Positions 36,303 to 44,006 of a stretch of DNA of 64,000 nt are shown one piece after another; within the stretch, counting starts at the first letter, position 1, and every line of letters begins with the position of its first letter. Made by a program: the position numbers and the translations under genes. Source of the DNA: Limnohabitans sp. Rim47 (GTDB lineage: Bacteria; Pseudomonadota; Gammaproteobacteria; Burkholderiales; Burkholderiaceae_C); the NCBI RefSeq assembly GCF_001517545.1, contig NZ_FBYA01000002.1, positions 492,669 to 556,668 on the forward strand, written 5' to 3'. Below the pieces are notes generated by a model. The model saw only the letters and a list, made by a program, of their open reading frames with translations. It was not told the origin of the DNA and ran no database searches.

Positions 36303-36848
36303 GGGATCTCCTGTGGAGTGAAGTCTATAAATTGCTATGCAAGTATATCTATATTACGTTAGACAAGCATAGAAATAGATAGAAGATTGGGTTCCTCACC
36401 CGTCCTGGATTGCTGTCTGGTCCCTCCATTAAGCGAATGTTTTTGGACTTGCACCGCAAGCATTAAGACGCCATTTATGTGAGACGTTGAAAGTCTGCAT
36501 TCTCCACTTGCGACCGTCCGCTTTGGGTCGAGCACCGCCTAACGAATGGAAACGGCTGTGACCGCTCCCAGCCTCTAGCGGCCACCCCCCCCACGCACTG
36601 CGATGTCCAAACAACCCCAGCACCAAGCCGATTCATGGCACCAACCACTCCAATAAGCCAGCGGGCGTGAGTTTGGCCCTGCGATGTCCGTCTGGGCTCA
36701 ATTCCAACCAGTCCATCGAGGACACTTTAAAGTTCAAGATCGCCAAATGGTCGGGCGTTACTTCTAAGTTGTCTTGCGGCATAAAAAATATAAGTCGACG
36801 TTGGAGGTCGCGGGAACAAGCAAGCCAGCACGACTTGATCAGATGCGT
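36303..36848. other. 546-base non-coding stretch upstream of the ATPase
   Basis: The only open frames are 61-65 residues with no recognisable features. The first ~170 bases hold the ATPase promoter region and the repeated motifs (36332-36344 inverted copy, 36364-36375 direct copy, ATAGAAGATTG at 36379-36389, 36446-36463 second direct copy). The middle (about 36490-36580) resembles degenerate non-coding remnants common in this bacterial family. Nothing else is identifiable up to the folB stop. Confidence 0.6.
36332..36344 (-). promoter_or_regulatory. Inverted copy of the repeat upstream of the ATPase gene
   Basis: TTGCTATGCAAGT lies 30-42 bases upstream of the ATPase start, within AT-rich DNA suited to a promoter. 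Being nearly palindromic (TTGC-TAT-GCAA), it could be an operator as well as one end of an element. Confidence 0.45.
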
Positions 36849-37262
36849 CTAAACAGTGGGCCGGGTTCGATCGGGTCGCAGTGCATCGGTTGCGATTTCA
36901 TCAAGCGACAGGCGAACGCCCAGCGATCCGTTGCCCGATCGCACGGGTGATTTTTTCAGGCTGATCTCCATGTGCTTGATGGCTGGGTAGGCCGCACATG
37001 CACTTGCAATGCGCGTGATGAGCCGCTCCTGCGTTTCATAGTGACCGTCTGCTGCGAGTCGGTCGATTTCTAGCACCAGCGGGTCGTAGTCGAATACATG
37101 CGCCATGCCATCTTGGGAAATGACCACTTGATTGACCGCAATCCCAAGTGTCAAATCGAGCAGATGGACATCTGGCCTGGTGTCGTTGGCGCCATAAGTT
37201 CCGATGTCTGTTTTGAGCTGTAGATCTCTCAACTCAATGACCGCTGAGCTCGTGGGCTTCAT
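36849..37262 (-). CDS. folB: Dihydroneopterin aldolase
   Basis: Folate-pathway enzyme converting 7,8-dihydroneopterin to 6-hydroxymethyl-dihydropterin and glycolaldehyde. The N-terminal IELRDLQLKTDIGTYGANDT has the conserved ...IGxY/WxxE-like entry of the FolB/QueD tunnelling fold; the Tyr (DIGTYG) and later YETQERLITRIASACAAYP follow. The C-terminal lysine needed for catalysis fits ISLKKSPVRSG. Length 137 residues, a little longer than average. It overlaps the phosphatase gene upstream by ATGA. Confidence 0.8.
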   Translation of the reverse strand: MKPTSSAVIELRDLQLKTDIGTYGANDTRPDVHLLDLTLGIAVNQVVISQDGMAHVFDYDPLVLEIDRLAADGHYETQERLITRIASACAAYPAIKHMEISLKKSPVRSGNGSLGVRLSLDEIATDALRPDRTRPTV

Positions 37263-37747
37263 GACTGAACCTTGTGAATGATGAATTTCATAAGGCCGTC
37301 GCTGGCTTCTTCGATCAAATCCAATACATGTTCAAACCCCTGCGCCCCACCGTAGTAGGGATCAGGTATGACCGAGGCCTGTGTTGTTTGTAAAAATTCA
37401 GCCAAACCTCGGATCTTGTGAAGATGCTGTGCGGGGCATCTTTCCTCCAAGAGCGCACGGTTGTCCCAATCCATCGTCAAAAGCAAATCAAACTCTTCAA
37501 AGTCACTTTCAACAACCGATCTCGCCCGCAAGTTGGACAGGTCATAACCTCTTTTGAGCGCATGCGTCTGGCTGCGTTCATCGGGTGGAGCGTTGGGATG
37601 GAAGTTGTGCGTTCCTGCTGAATCAATTTTGACCTTGTGCAAGACGTCTCGATCAGACAGTCTCTTGAAAAAAACAGCTTCTGCTGTGGGGCTTCGACAG
37701 ATATTGCCCATGCAGACAAACAGAATTTTGAAATCAGCTTCGTTCAT
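37259..37747 (-). CDS. Low-molecular-weight protein-tyrosine phosphatase
   Basis: Cytoplasmic phosphatase with the P-loop C12-x5-R18-S (VCMGNICRSP) at the N-terminus and the general-acid Asp in IPDPYYGG near residue 130. The length of 162 residues fits the family. I start at the ATG at 37747 because the motif normally begins ~10 residues in; the open frame to 37783 adds residues without conservation. Relatives control exopolysaccharide kinases or other phosphotyrosine proteins, but no such kinase is nearby. It overlaps folB, so the two are probably co-transcribed. Confidence 0.88.
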   Translation of the reverse strand: MNEADFKILFVCMGNICRSPTAEAVFFKRLSDRDVLHKVKIDSAGTHNFHPNAPPDERSQTHALKRGYDLSNLRARSVVESDFEEFDLLLTMDWDNRALLEERCPAQHLHKIRGLAEFLQTTQASVIPDPYYGGAQGFEHVLDLIEEASDGLMKFIIHKVQS

Positions 37748-37862
37748 TTCTTGCTTTGTGTAGTGGCTGCCGTCTGCATTCAATCAATACAGCTTATGGC
37801 AAGCGACCACAACGTGACCTTCAGATCGGTGCTTTACCCCATTCAACACTGGGGCATTGGTG

Positions 37863-37885
37863 TTTGCAGGCACACTGCCTGCAAA
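37863..37885. other. Perfect hairpin upstream of the TIGR03643 gene
   Basis: TTTGCAGGCA, a CAC loop and TGCCTGCAAA form a 10-bp perfect stem, 52 bases upstream of the GTG start. An AT-rich stretch (37898-37920) follows. It may be a leader structure, an operator, or a terminator-like element for divergent transcription. Confidence 0.5.
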
Positions 37886-37936
37886 GTTACACACCCCGTG
37901 TTTTTAAAAAACGTTTTTTCATCATGGAGCATCGCC

Positions 37937-38224
37937 GTGGAGACCAAATTCTCTCAACGACTTTCAAGCCTTTCCGATGGGGATATTTCGGCCATTATTC
38001 AGATGGCTTGGGAAGATCGGACGGCCTTTGAGACCATTCAGGAGCGCATGGGATGGTCAGAAGCGGATGTCATTCGCCTCATGCGGCACGAGCTTCAGCC
38101 CAACTCTTTTCGCTTGTGGCGCAAGCGCATGAAAGGGCGAACCACCAAGCATCGGGCCCTGAGAAGCCCGGAAATGAACTTCGATGACCGCTTGGTGGCA
38201 GATCATCGACGGGCCAATTGTTGA
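37937..38224 (+). CDS. TIGR03643 family small protein
   Basis: Conserved small protein of unknown function. The family sequence is LSDGDISAIIQMAWEDRTAF, then ETIQERMGWSEADVIRLMRH, ELQPNSFRLWRKRMKGR. It looks like a compact helical, possibly nucleic-acid-binding, domain with a basic C-terminus. I place the start at the GTG at 37937, which has GGAG 8 bases upstream and gives 95 residues; the frame is open much further upstream but that part is not conserved. It converges with slmA with only 12 bases between stops. Confidence 0.75.
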   Translation: METKFSQRLSSLSDGDISAIIQMAWEDRTAFETIQERMGWSEADVIRLMRHELQPNSFRLWRKRMKGRTTKHRALRSPEMNFDDRLVADHRRANC

Positions 38225-38236
38225 GGCAAGGCGCTT

Positions 38237-38908
38237 TTACAACATTTTGGTCAACGCCGCCTGCAGATGCTCAGAGGGCAAGCGTTTGAAGCCCGAACGC
38301 GCAAAGCGCTGCAAGCGCCCTTGCATGAAAGCCACCAGCAAAGAGGCGGCAACTTGTGCATCGGCTGTCGGCGTGGGCGAATCACTGGTTTTAAGCGATT
38401 GACGCAGCTGCGCTTCGATCTTGTCAAACAGCAAGTTGATGCGCTCTTGCAAGCGCTCATGCTCCAGCACCAGGGCATCGCCAATCATCACGCGGCTCAT
38501 GCCCGGATTTTTTTCGGCAAACTGCAACAACAAGGCCACGATGCGGCTCGCTTGCAAAGGGCCTGCGGCCTCGCGATCTGTCACCTGCCGAATCAGGCCG
38601 ATCACCGACTGGTCGACAAAATCAATCAAGCCTTCGAACATCTGCGCTTTGCTGGCAAAGTGCCGGTACAAAGCCGCTTCGCTCACGCCAATCTTGGCGG
38701 CCAGGCTGGCCGTGGTCACGCGTTCGGCCCCGGGTTGCTCCAGCATGGATGCCAGCGTTTGCAAAATTTGCAAGCGCCTCTCGCCCGGACGTGGGCGCTT
38801 GCGTGCAGGCGTGGCGTCGTCTTCTGAATAACGCTCGCCCGCTGTGTCTGGCTCACCCATGTCTGCCCCTTTATTCAAGCCTGTAGCTGCTGCGCTGTGT
38901 GTCGACAT
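38237..38908 (-). CDS. slmA: Nucleoid occlusion factor SlmA (TetR fold)
   Basis: DNA-binding protein that blocks FtsZ ring assembly over the nucleoid. The TetR-type helix-turn-helix is VTTASLAAKIGVSEAALYRH, with FASKAQMFEGLIDFVDQSV continuing the SlmA signature, and the C-terminal region GRLQRFARSGFKRLPSEHL is typical. Length 223 residues from the ATG overlapping the argB stop (TGATG); an alternative ATG at 38860 would remove a poorly conserved 16-residue tail. It is the last gene of rfbB-rfbD-argB-slmA. SlmA is commonly just downstream of argB in this order. Confidence 0.88.
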   Translation of the reverse strand: MSTHSAAATGLNKGADMGEPDTAGERYSEDDATPARKRPRPGERRLQILQTLASMLEQPGAERVTTASLAAKIGVSEAALYRHFASKAQMFEGLIDFVDQSVIGLIRQVTDREAAGPLQASRIVALLLQFAEKNPGMSRVMIGDALVLEHERLQERINLLFDKIEAQLRQSLKTSDSPTPTADAQVAASLLVAFMQGRLQRFARSGFKRLPSEHLQAALTKML

Positions 38909-39819
38909 CAGCGGCTGCGGATCATGGTGCCGAACGCTTGTTCAGACAGCACTTCCAGCAGCATGGCGTGGGGCACACGGCCGTCGATGATGTGCACCGC
39001 GTTCACACCGCTCTTGGCGGCATCGAGCGCGCCCGCGATCTTGGGAATCATGCCGCCGCTGATGGTGCCGTCGGCGCACAACTCGTCGATGCGGCTGGGC
39101 GTCAGTTCGGTTAACAGTTCACCCTGCTTGTCCAGCACGCCACGGATGTTGGTGAGCATGAGCAACTTTTCGGCTTGCAGCACGGTGGCTAGCTTGGCAG
39201 CCACCACATCGGCGTTGATGTTGTAGCTTTCATTATTGACACCAAAACCGATGGGGCTGACCACGGGAATGAAAGCATCGTCTTGCAAGCAAGTGAGGAT
39301 CGAGGGGTCGATGCTTTCGATCTCGCCGACCTGACCCACATCGTGCTCTTTGGTTGGGTCTTGGCTGTCCACCAAGCGCAGTTTTTTGGCACGAATCAAG
39401 CCCCCATCACGGCCTGTCAGGCCCACCGCTTTGCCGCCTGCGCGGTTGATCATGCCCACGATGTCTTGCTGCACCTCGCCGCCCAAGACCCATTCGACCA
39501 CTTCCATTGTCTCTGCATCGGTCACGCGCATGCCTTGAATGAACTCGCCCTTTTTGCCCAAACGCTTCAAGGCCGTTTCAATTTGCGGGCCACCACCGTG
39601 CACCACCACCGGGTTCATGCCCACCAGCTTGAGCAGCACCACGTCTTCGGCAAATGCTTGCTGCAAAGCCGGGTCGGTCATGGCATTGCCGCCATATTTG
39701 ATGACCAACGTTTTGCCATGGAACTTGCGGATGTAAGGCATGGCCTGCGCCAGGATCTGGGCTTGGTCATGCGGAGCAACAGTGGGGGCGACGGTAGGGG
39801 CTGCAGTGTGGTCGGTCAT
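38908..39819 (-). CDS. argB: Acetylglutamate kinase
   Basis: Second enzyme of arginine synthesis, phosphorylating N-acetylglutamate. Motifs are FHGKTLVIKYGGNAM (phosphate-binding Lys), VHGGGPQIE (substrate loop), and LTGRDGGLIRAKK and NINADVVAAKLA (nucleotide-site residues). The length of 303 residues includes a ~20-residue Ala/Pro/Thr-rich N-terminal tail. I chose the ATG at 39819 (MTDHTAAP), as the longer frame is unconserved. It overlaps slmA and is 69 bases after rfbD. Confidence 0.95.
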   Translation of the reverse strand: MTDHTAAPTVAPTVAPHDQAQILAQAMPYIRKFHGKTLVIKYGGNAMTDPALQQAFAEDVVLLKLVGMNPVVVHGGGPQIETALKRLGKKGEFIQGMRVTDAETMEVVEWVLGGEVQQDIVGMINRAGGKAVGLTGRDGGLIRAKKLRLVDSQDPTKEHDVGQVGEIESIDPSILTCLQDDAFIPVVSPIGFGVNNESYNINADVVAAKLATVLQAEKLLMLTNIRGVLDKQGELLTELTPSRIDELCADGTISGGMIPKIAGALDAAKSGVNAVHIIDGRVPHAMLLEVLSEQAFGTMIRSR

Positions 39820-39888
39820 GGTGCGTAACGAAGTTTCAAAAATATGGTTCAACAGTCCGAAGGGATTGTGCCGCAAGCCCGTGACGAT

Positions 39889-40779
39889 TCAGAGTATCTC
39901 GGCCAGCATGCGGTCAACGCCTTGCTGCCAAGGGGGCAGCACCAAACCAAAGGCATGTTGCAGTTTGTGGGTGTTCAAACGTGAGTTCAATGGGCGCTTG
40001 GCGGGTGTGGGGAAAGCCGTGGTGGGCACGGGTGCGATCTCGCTGACTTTCAAGCCACCATCGGGCTCAAGCTTTCGGGCTTGCGCGATCACATGACTGG
40101 CGTAGCCGTGCCAGGTGGTTTCGCCAGCGGCCACCAAATGGTAAATACCCGCCAGCGCGGTCTGCTGAAGGGCACTGCGGATCGCGTGTGCCGTCACATC
40201 GGCAATCAAATCAGCCCCCGTGGGTGCGCCGTATTGGTCGTCAATCACCGTCAGGCGTTCGCGTTCACCGGCCAGGCGCAACATGGTTTTGGCAAAGTTA
40301 CCGCCCCGCGCGGCATAGACCCAGCTGGTGCGAAAAATCAAATGCTTGCAGCCAGTGGCGACGATGGCTTGCTCGCCTTCCAGCTTGGTCTGGCCATACA
40401 CGCTCAGCGGGCCGGTGGTATCGCCTTCTTGCCAGGGCTGATCGCCCTGACCGTTGAACACATAGTCGGTCGAGTAATGCACCAGCCAGGCACCGACTTG
40501 GGCCGCCGCTTGCGCCAATGCGGCGGGCGCGGTGGCATTGAGGCCTCTGGCCAGTTCAGGTTCACCCTCGGCTTTGTCCACCGCGGTGTGCGCGGCGGCA
40601 TTGACGATCACGTCGGGGCGGTAAGCCAAAACAGTTTGAGCCAAGCGCGCTGGCTGGCTCAAATCGCCGCAAAAATCGGTGCTGTGTCGGTCCAGCGCCA
40701 GCACCTCGCCCAGCGGGGCCAGGCTGCGTTGCAGCTCCCAGCCCACCTGGCCGTTTTTGCCCAGCAGCAAGATTTTCAT
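39889..40779 (-). CDS. rfbD: dTDP-4-dehydrorhamnose reductase
   Basis: Last step of dTDP-L-rhamnose synthesis, reducing the 4-keto group with NAD(P)H. Cofactor motif LLGKNGQVGWEL lies at the N-terminus, and the SDR-type catalytic Y-x3-K appears as STDYVFNGQ ... VYGQTKLEGE. Length 296 residues from the ATG at 40779, which overlaps the rfbB stop by 4 bases. No rfbA or rfbC is in the window, so the rest of the pathway must be encoded elsewhere. Confidence 0.93.
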   Translation of the reverse strand: MKILLLGKNGQVGWELQRSLAPLGEVLALDRHSTDFCGDLSQPARLAQTVLAYRPDVIVNAAAHTAVDKAEGEPELARGLNATAPAALAQAAAQVGAWLVHYSTDYVFNGQGDQPWQEGDTTGPLSVYGQTKLEGEQAIVATGCKHLIFRTSWVYAARGGNFAKTMLRLAGERERLTVIDDQYGAPTGADLIADVTAHAIRSALQQTALAGIYHLVAAGETTWHGYASHVIAQARKLEPDGGLKVSEIAPVPTTAFPTPAKRPLNSRLNTHKLQHAFGLVLPPWQQGVDRMLAEIL

Positions 40780-41876
40780 GAGGCGCTGTATTGTTTTTGC
40801 ACCCACTCGCGGTAGGCTCCGCTTTGCACATGGGCCACCCATTCGGGGTTGGCCAAGTACCACTCCACCGTCTTGCGGATGCCGCTCTCAAAGGTCTCGG
40901 CAGGCTTCCAGCCCAGCTCGGCTTCGAGTTTGCGGGCGTCGATCGCGTAGCGGCGGTCATGGCCAGGGCGGTCGGTGACGTAGGTGATCTGGCTGGCGTA
41001 GCTGCCATCGGCTTTGGGGCGCATTTCGTCGAGCAGCTTGCAGATGGTTTGCACGATCTCGATGTTGGGCTTCTCGTTCCAACCGCCCACGTTATAAACC
41101 TCCCCCAAGCGCCCGGCTTCGAGCACGCGGCGGATGGCGCTGCAGTGGTCTTTGACGTAAAGCCAGTCGCGAATTTGCATGCCGTCGCCATACACCGGCA
41201 AGGGCTTGCCTGCCAGGGCATTGACGATCATCAGCGGGATGAGTTTTTCTGGAAAGTGATACGGGCCGTAGTTGTTGCTGCAGTTGGTGGTGAGCACCGG
41301 CAGGCCGTAGGTGTGGTGCCAGGCGCGGACCAAATGGTCGGATGCGGCTTTGCTGGCGCTGTAAGGGCTGTTGGGCTCGTAGCGGTGCGTTTCGGCAAAA
41401 GCAGGGTCGCCTTTGGCCAGCGAGCCATACACCTCGTCGGTAGAGACGTGCAAAAAGCGGAACGCTGTTTGTGTCAGCGCTTTGTCATCCCCGCAAACGC
41501 GGGGATCCATCTCCCCTTTGGGCAAAGCCTGCCAATACCCACGCACCGACTCCAGCAAATTGAAGGTGCCCACGATGTTGGTCTCGATGAATTCGCCCGG
41601 GCCATGGATGGAGCGGTCCACATGGCTTTCGGCGGCAAAGTTGACCACGGCACGCGGCCTGTGCTCGACCAGCAAGCGGCTGACCAAGGCCGCATCGCCA
41701 ATGTCGCCCTGCACCCACTGGTGGCGGGCATCGCCTTGCAGGCTTGCCAGGGTTTCGGGGTTGCCCGCGTAGGTGAGCTTGTCGAGGTTGATCACAGGCT
41801 CATCGCAAGCGGCCAGCCAGTCAAGGACAAAGTTGGCACCAATGAAGCCGGCACCGCCGGTGACGAGAATGGTCAT
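40776..41876 (-). CDS. rfbB: dTDP-glucose 4,6-dehydratase, with a repeat-derived insert
   Basis: Dehydrates dTDP-glucose to dTDP-4-keto-6-deoxyglucose. Features are the Rossmann motif GGAGFIGANF (7-16), the catalytic STDEVYG (near residue 147), Y-x3-K in YSASKAASDHL (near 172) and the typical DNSPYxxxK-like surroundings. Unusual: residues ~123-132 (MDPRVCGDDK) are the in-frame translation of a complete REP-like palindrome at 41484-41510. They lie in the loop between the Rossmann helix ending NLLESVRGYWQALPKG and the strand AFRFLHVST, where other RfbB proteins have a short, variable link. The gene appears otherwise intact (366 residues). Confidence 0.94.
   Translation of the reverse strand: MTILVTGGAGFIGANFVLDWLAACDEPVINLDKLTYAGNPETLASLQGDARHQWVQGDIGDAALVSRLLVEHRPRAVVNFAAESHVDRSIHGPGEFIETNIVGTFNLLESVRGYWQALPKGEMDPRVCGDDKALTQTAFRFLHVSTDEVYGSLAKGDPAFAETHRYEPNSPYSASKAASDHLVRAWHHTYGLPVLTTNCSNNYGPYHFPEKLIPLMIVNALAGKPLPVYGDGMQIRDWLYVKDHCSAIRRVLEAGRLGEVYNVGGWNEKPNIEIVQTICKLLDEMRPKADGSYASQITYVTDRPGHDRRYAIDARKLEAELGWKPAETFESGIRKTVEWYLANPEWVAHVQSGAYREWVQKQYSAS
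41484..41510 (+). repeat. REP-like palindrome inside rfbB, copy 6
   Basis: GTCATCCCCGC and GCGGGGATCCAT arms with an AAAC loop, identical in form to the intergenic copies. On the gene strand it reads MDPRVCGDD in frame. Confidence 0.85.
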
Positions 41877-41985
41877 GAGGATGAGGGAAAGTGGGCACTA
41901 CGGGACGTTGCGCCTCAATTTCGTGATTCTAGAAGCATTGCACAGGCACGCAGGTTAAAGTGGCAGCCTGTTCAGGAAGTTCACC

Positions 41986-42528
41986 ATGGCCAAATCAGAC
42001 GACTCTTCACGCGACAAAGCAACAACCAAGTCTCAACCAGACAGTCAAACCCCGCCAGCCCAGCATGTGTGGCTTGCGGGCTTGGGGGCCATGGCCAAAG
42101 CCCAAGAGCAAGGCAGCAAAGCCATTGAAGCGCTGGTGAACGACGGTCTGGCTTTTCAGCGCAAAAGCCAGGCAGAAGCGCAGCAACGTCTGCATGAAGC
42201 CACCGAACGTTTGAGCCACATGGCGAGTGATTTTGGCCAGCAAGCCTCGGGGCGTGTGGACAAACTGGAGCACTTGTTTGAAGACCGCGTGGCCAAGGCC
42301 TTGCACCGTTTGGGCATGCCCACCTTGCTGGACATTCAGATTCTGAACGACCGCGTTGCACAACTCGAAGCGCAGCTTGCGGCATTGTCCGGCGCCGAGA
42401 CACGCAAGCCCGCTTCGGCCCCAGCCAAGGCCAAAGCGGCAGCGCCCCGAAAATCGGCCACGGCCACAGCACCGACCAAGGGCGCCAAGACGACCAAGTC
42501 TGCGAAGACGGCCAAAAAATCGGCTTGA
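41986..42528 (+). CDS. Phasin family protein with Lys/Ala-rich tail
   Basis: Granule-associated protein thought to coat polyhydroxyalkanoate inclusions. Residues ~25-120 form an amphipathic helical phasin-like region (VWLAGLGAMAKAQEQGSKAI, EALVNDGLAFQRKSQ), and the C-terminal ~50 residues are histone H1-like, rich in Lys, Ala and Pro, as in PhaF/PhaI-type phasins that also bind DNA. AGGAAG precedes the ATG at suitable spacing. Length 180 residues. The following TetR-family gene, 22 bases away, resembles PhaD, strengthening the PHA link, although no synthase gene is in the window. Confidence 0.84.
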   Translation: MAKSDDSSRDKATTKSQPDSQTPPAQHVWLAGLGAMAKAQEQGSKAIEALVNDGLAFQRKSQAEAQQRLHEATERLSHMASDFGQQASGRVDKLEHLFEDRVAKALHRLGMPTLLDIQILNDRVAQLEAQLAALSGAETRKPASAPAKAKAAAPRKSATATAPTKGAKTTKSAKTAKKSA

Positions 42529-42550
42529 CTGACCCGAACAGCCCTCCGTC

Positions 42551-43216
42551 ATGGCCAAAAAAGCACCCCGCCGCACCGCCGAGCGCATTGCCGAGGTCAC
42601 GCTGGAACTGTTCAACCGGTTTGGCGAGCCCAATGTCTCAACGACGCTGATCTCGGCTGAACTCAACATCAGTCCTGGCAATTTGTACTACCACTTCGCG
42701 TCCAAAGACGCCCTGGTCAACCGCTTGTTTGACCAGTACGAAGTGGCCATGCTGGGGCTACTGGATGCGGCACCCGATGTGCAAGACATCGAAGACGCCT
42801 GGTTTTTTCTGCACTCGCTGTTTGAGCAGGTCTGGAACCACCGTTTTTTGTACCGCGACCTGAACAACCTGTTGTCGGGCAATCGTCACCTCGAAACGCA
42901 TTTTCACGCGGTGCTGGAACGCAAAACCCATGCTTTCAGATTGATGCTGGAGTCGTTGGCCGCCGCGGAACTGATGCGCATCGACCCGGACAGCATCGAA
43001 ACCCTCTCGGCCAGCATGTCGGTGATGGTCACGTATTGGCTGAGCTATGAATATGTGCGCAACCCACGACAAGCCTTGGAGCCCGCCAGCGCCGGGCTGG
43101 CCCTGACCCGTGGCGCACAGCATGTGCTGGCACTGTTAACACCTTACATGGCAAGCCCCGATTTGCAAAGCCATCTGCAAGGTTTGACAGCCGCTTACAG
43201 CGCAGCTGAACGCTGA
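42551..43216 (+). CDS. TetR-family regulator, PhaD-like
   Basis: Regulator with the helix-turn-helix TTLISAELNISPGNLYYHF following an N-terminal basic tail, and the FASKDALVNRLFDQYEVAML segment shared with PhaD and related proteins. The C-terminal domain is helical with RHLETHFHAVLERKTHAFRL. Length 221 residues. It starts 22 bases after the phasin gene and is most likely co-transcribed with it, so it probably controls PHA-related genes. Direct proof of its ligand is lacking. Confidence 0.84.
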   Translation: MAKKAPRRTAERIAEVTLELFNRFGEPNVSTTLISAELNISPGNLYYHFASKDALVNRLFDQYEVAMLGLLDAAPDVQDIEDAWFFLHSLFEQVWNHRFLYRDLNNLLSGNRHLETHFHAVLERKTHAFRLMLESLAAAELMRIDPDSIETLSASMSVMVTYWLSYEYVRNPRQALEPASAGLALTRGAQHVLALLTPYMASPDLQSHLQGLTAAYSAAER

Positions 43217-43232
43217 ACGACACACGCCGCTG

Positions 43233-44000
43233 TCAAGCGTAACGCTGGGCAGCCATGGCCAGCAGGCCGTCAAAAATCAGGTTGTCCACCAATTCAAATT
43301 GCAGCGACATGCTGGGCGCCATTTTCCAGCCCGCACCACCCGTCATGATGCACACGGGCTCTTGCCTGGTGTGTTCGCGCAGGTGCTGCACCATGCGCTC
43401 GCATGCCCCGGCAATGGCGTAAGTGCCACCGCTGGTCAGGGCATCGCTGGTGTTGGTCGGGAAAGGTGTCACCTCTCCGGTCGGCACATGCAAGCCGGCC
43501 GTGCCGGACTCGAGCGCCCGCAGCATGATGCCGTGGCCCGGCAAGATCAAGCCCCCCAAGAATCGGCCCTCGGCATCGATCGCCTCGACCGTCACAGCCG
43601 TGCCCACCATGACCACCACCAAGGGGCTCGGCTCGCCACCGACTGCCAACATGCGCTGGCGAGCGCCGATCATGGCCACCCAGCGGTCAGCCCCCAAGCG
43701 GCTAGGGTGGTCGTAACCATTCGTCAGGCCGGCCTCGGCAACGCTGGGCACCACCCAATTGGGGGTGATGTCCCAAATCTCCAACTGCTCTTGCACCCGA
43801 CGCTTGATGGCATCGCCCGCCACCACGCAGCCCAGCATCTGATCCGGCTCGGCCAAACCAGCCCAAGGGCCTTCGGCCAAGCGGTCGATGTTTTCCAGAA
43901 ACTCCGCGCCATGGGCCAGCAAAGCGGCATCTGGGTGGGGCCGCTCGTAGAGCGCCCATTTGAGCCGGGTGTTGCCGACGTCAAGTGCTAAAAAAGTCAT
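43233..44000 (-). CDS. coaX: Type III pantothenate kinase
   Basis: First enzyme of coenzyme A synthesis in bacteria lacking CoaA. It begins FLALDVGNTRLKWALY, the ASKHA phosphate-binding loop; GADRWVAMIGARQ and VMVGTAVTVEAID carry the pantothenate- and metal-site residues. Length 255 residues from the ATG at 44000; the much longer open frame upstream is the complement of the amidase gene. Its start is only six bases from the divergent amidase start, so each promoter lies inside the other gene or very close. Confidence 0.93.
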   Translation of the reverse strand: MTFLALDVGNTRLKWALYERPHPDAALLAHGAEFLENIDRLAEGPWAGLAEPDQMLGCVVAGDAIKRRVQEQLEIWDITPNWVVPSVAEAGLTNGYDHPSRLGADRWVAMIGARQRMLAVGGEPSPLVVVMVGTAVTVEAIDAEGRFLGGLILPGHGIMLRALESGTAGLHVPTGEVTPFPTNTSDALTSGGTYAIAGACERMVQHLREHTRQEPVCIMTGGAGWKMAPSMSLQFELVDNLIFDGLLAMAAQRYA

Positions 44001-44006
44001 GGCAGC

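Noticed and set aside
34956..36463. Insertion sequence identity for the ATPase segment
   Set aside because: No transposase or integrase gene, and the repeats are not at the outer ends with flanking target duplications of uniform length.
36429..36852. Short open frames (61-65 residues) in the gap beside the ATPase gene
   Set aside because: No family features, no ribosome-binding site worth noting, and composition like degenerate intergenic DNA.
40791..42128. 445-residue frame on the plus strand across rfbB
   Set aside because: Complement of rfbB with no start context or family match.
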